Shown here: positions 33,201 through 33,779 of the stretch, piece after piece | Numbering within the stretch: position 1 is the stretch's first letter | Layout: the number at the start of each line of letters is the position of its first letter | Origin: Phycisphaerae bacterium | Lineage (GTDB): Bacteria > Planctomycetota > Phycisphaerae > UBA1845 | Assembly (NCBI GenBank): GCA_028282665.1 | Contig: JANQHN010000440.1 | Location: 1-33,779 of the forward strand | Length of the DNA stretch: 33,779 nucleotides | Reading direction: 5' to 3' | Notes under the pieces: generated by a model | Told to the model about the DNA's origin: nothing | Database searches by the model: none | Seen by the model: the letters and a program-made list of their open reading frames with translations, nothing else | Translations under genes and position numbers: made by a program

Positions 33201-33779
33201 CAATGGAAATGGTCGCCCGCGCGGACACGAGGTCCGTACTTTTGAAGCTGGTCCGTGTACTTGCTAATGTCTTGGCGCAGCCGCTGATCAGATTCACTTG
33301 CAATCTTCCCCGGCGATTGCGGATCGCGATCGGCCAGGATCACGAACTCGAGCACACCGGCACCTTTAAGATCACGTTTCAAATCTGCCGGATCTTCGAG
33401 CACGCTCCTGTTCGCTGACCAATGCTTGTGCGCTTCCAAAATCGCTTCAAGAGGGTTCACCGTGCTGTCTTCGACACCGAGAACATCCGGAACGCTTTTG
33501 CTATACGATGGATGACGCTCGCGAAGCAGATTGATCTCTTTCTCCTGGGCCTCGCCGACGGTTCCCGCGAGAATGTCCTTGAATTTCAAGATGGGAAAGT
33601 TCGTGTCCAACACTTGCGTAAATAAGGATTCATACTCCTCAGTCGCTCGGTCAGCGGCATCCTTATCCGTTCCTGTTTCTGCTTCGAGCAGAGCGTCGTA
33701 AGAAGCTTTGAGTTGATCGAGCAACGCCTTCCGCGCTTCAACGTTCCGCACCAGACCAGCGAGCATCTGCTCGCGACGT
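30299..33779 (-). CDS. secDF: SecD-SecF fusion protein translocase subunit (5' end outside window)
   Basis: 1159 residues are visible; the frame runs off the window edge, so the first membrane helix and start of SecD are missing. The SecD half has DPRGGSLFGELTGNNVN, the helix bundle containing GMAIDANVLIFERFREE and the following loop. The SecF half begins near SMRSMFWPISICVVLPS, then IEFLGGTSVTIDL, and ends with the YSLNDTIVVFDRIRENRG motif and final helices. SecDF uses the proton gradient to complete protein release on the outer face of the SecYEG channel. The part just after the truncated N-terminus (33766-33300) is a long charged, helical insert in the first periplasmic domain. The SecF periplasmic region is also enlarged, at about 342 residues (30995-32020). 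A good terminator follows. Confidence 0.93.
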   Translation of the reverse strand, partial: RREQMLAGLVRNVEARKALLDQLKASYDALLEAETGTDKDAADRATEEYESLFTQVLDTNFPILKFKDILAGTVGEAQEKEINLLRERHPSYSKSVPDVLGVEDSTVNPLEAILEAHKHWSANRSVLEDPADLKRDLKGAGVLEFVILADRDPQSPGKIASESDQRLRQDISKYTDQLQKYGPRVRAGDHFHWYPIHDVVDFLRIEDGQDLDQIRDSLPQITAEYAGRQYVLAHDDPAYVMRGGAKSQGMSWKLMQARADVDPQSGGNVVTFRLDPRGGSLFGELTGNNVNRQMAIILDNAAMSQANINERITDRCQISGNFTPERVDYLVRTLDAGALPARLKETPLAEKTIGPGLGETNRTKGMTAAIVGGIAVMLFVLVYYGYVAGALADMALILNLLFVLAAMALMQATFTLPGIAGLILTVGMAIDANVLIFERFREERDRDVVFRKAINTAYDRATSTIVDANLTTLITCVILGMVSTEEVKGFAIVLGLGIVTSMFTSLFVTRLVFNTLISAGWLKDVKMMRLIGKPSVDWISMRSMFWPISICVVLPSVFAFFWVSFSDKEAIYDIEFLGGTSVTIDLKPDAEISGDSANLDERVKAAVTEENWSGGQSAVKWLLEASEQLKPDSSDLDSSRGQAGEFILSSKDNFTGDQLAALMRHPMEDFLERDGVRVEGRSVTFVTQLGALESMERFKNLITKAGEEAHTVADNLRKARVQEVSDLTNQDAEVGHSFEIVTVDTNRDLVQAALIAALGDKLKLQRAISHEIVKDEVLTNAEYFAIPEDATYLAEVIGREDARRDVRTFRGGLAVWVKLDQREMPMSVSAFAERLKEVRLRPEFEQYGTRPTDVLPLGDSIQLENDESGYREFAVVAVDDNLLNYGDNIERWEADVAQVEVAITTAALSSERSLSKVMKFAASIAEQAKTNAIFAIVLALGAIVAYVWIRFGTMQYGLAAIVALVHDVSITLGLVTLSHFIYNSFLGTILGLSDFKIDLPMIAAILTVIGYSLNDTIVVFDRIRENRGRLGALSSSVINTSINQTLSRTLLTSITTFVVVFIMYAWGGEGIKGFSYALLIGVIVGTYSSVGVATPLLYRPRVLSAVALAIGGLGCVGIIFAIVPDRTWDLILSGAAILFFLVWGIRQDRRATAMLTQPS

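Overview
The window (about 34 kb, moderately GC-rich, densely coded on both strands) looks like a chromosomal segment of a planctomycete, most likely of the Phycisphaerae type. This is inferred from gene content rather than from any marker gene. The pointers are a SecD-SecF single-chain translocase with very large periplasmic inserts, an ABC-2 permease fused to a CPBP intramembrane protease, a protein with a pseudopilin-like segment and an H-x(n)-DG tail, many small lipoproteins, and a two-subunit plus a four-subunit 2-oxoacid:ferredoxin oxidoreductase. No rRNA, tRNA, insertion sequence, phage gene or CRISPR array was recognised.

Layout. 1-1401: end of a PilT-like ATPase gene followed directly by a PilC/GspF platform protein (type IV pilus). 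1766-3490: a secreted, cysteine-rich protein of unknown role with a HEAT-like C-terminus. 3526-5860: a GAF/AAA+/Fis sigma-54 activator and an L,D-transpeptidase, both on the minus strand. 5996-7767: an ECF sigma factor followed by a membrane protein that joins an anti-sigma-like N-terminus to a pseudopilin-like C-terminus, the most unusual gene pair here. 7908-8282: a small tail-anchored protein. 8659-11931: a tightly coupled ABC exporter operon (extracytoplasmic companion, ATPase, permease). 12065-12799: a membrane-anchored protein of unknown function. 12899-16803: two lipoproteins, a NatA-like ATPase and a NatB-CPBP fusion. 16825-17952: a lipoprotein distantly like a glycoside hydrolase barrel. 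18034-18969: a nucleotide-sugar epimerase. 19273-19851: a lipoprotein.

19989-27576 is an energy-metabolism block. korAB (gamma-alpha fusion plus beta, minus strand) and korDABC (ferredoxin, alpha, beta, gamma, plus strand) point away from each other and flank a GNAT acetyltransferase and two long non-coding stretches. One of these, 22905-23560, carries a cluster of inverted repeats. 27798-28940 encodes a membrane-anchored protein with two LysM domains. 29195-29985 looks like a broken lipoprotein gene, with the signal peptide and C-terminal part in different frames. 30299-33779 is the SecDF gene, whose 5' end lies beyond the window; it ends at a good rho-independent terminator.

Many of the genes concern the envelope: pilus assembly, Sec export, L,D-transpeptidation, LysM, ABC exporters and lipoproteins. 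The KOR block supplies reduced ferredoxin and links 2-oxoacids with acyl-CoA. All functional calls come from reading motifs by eye; none was checked against a database.
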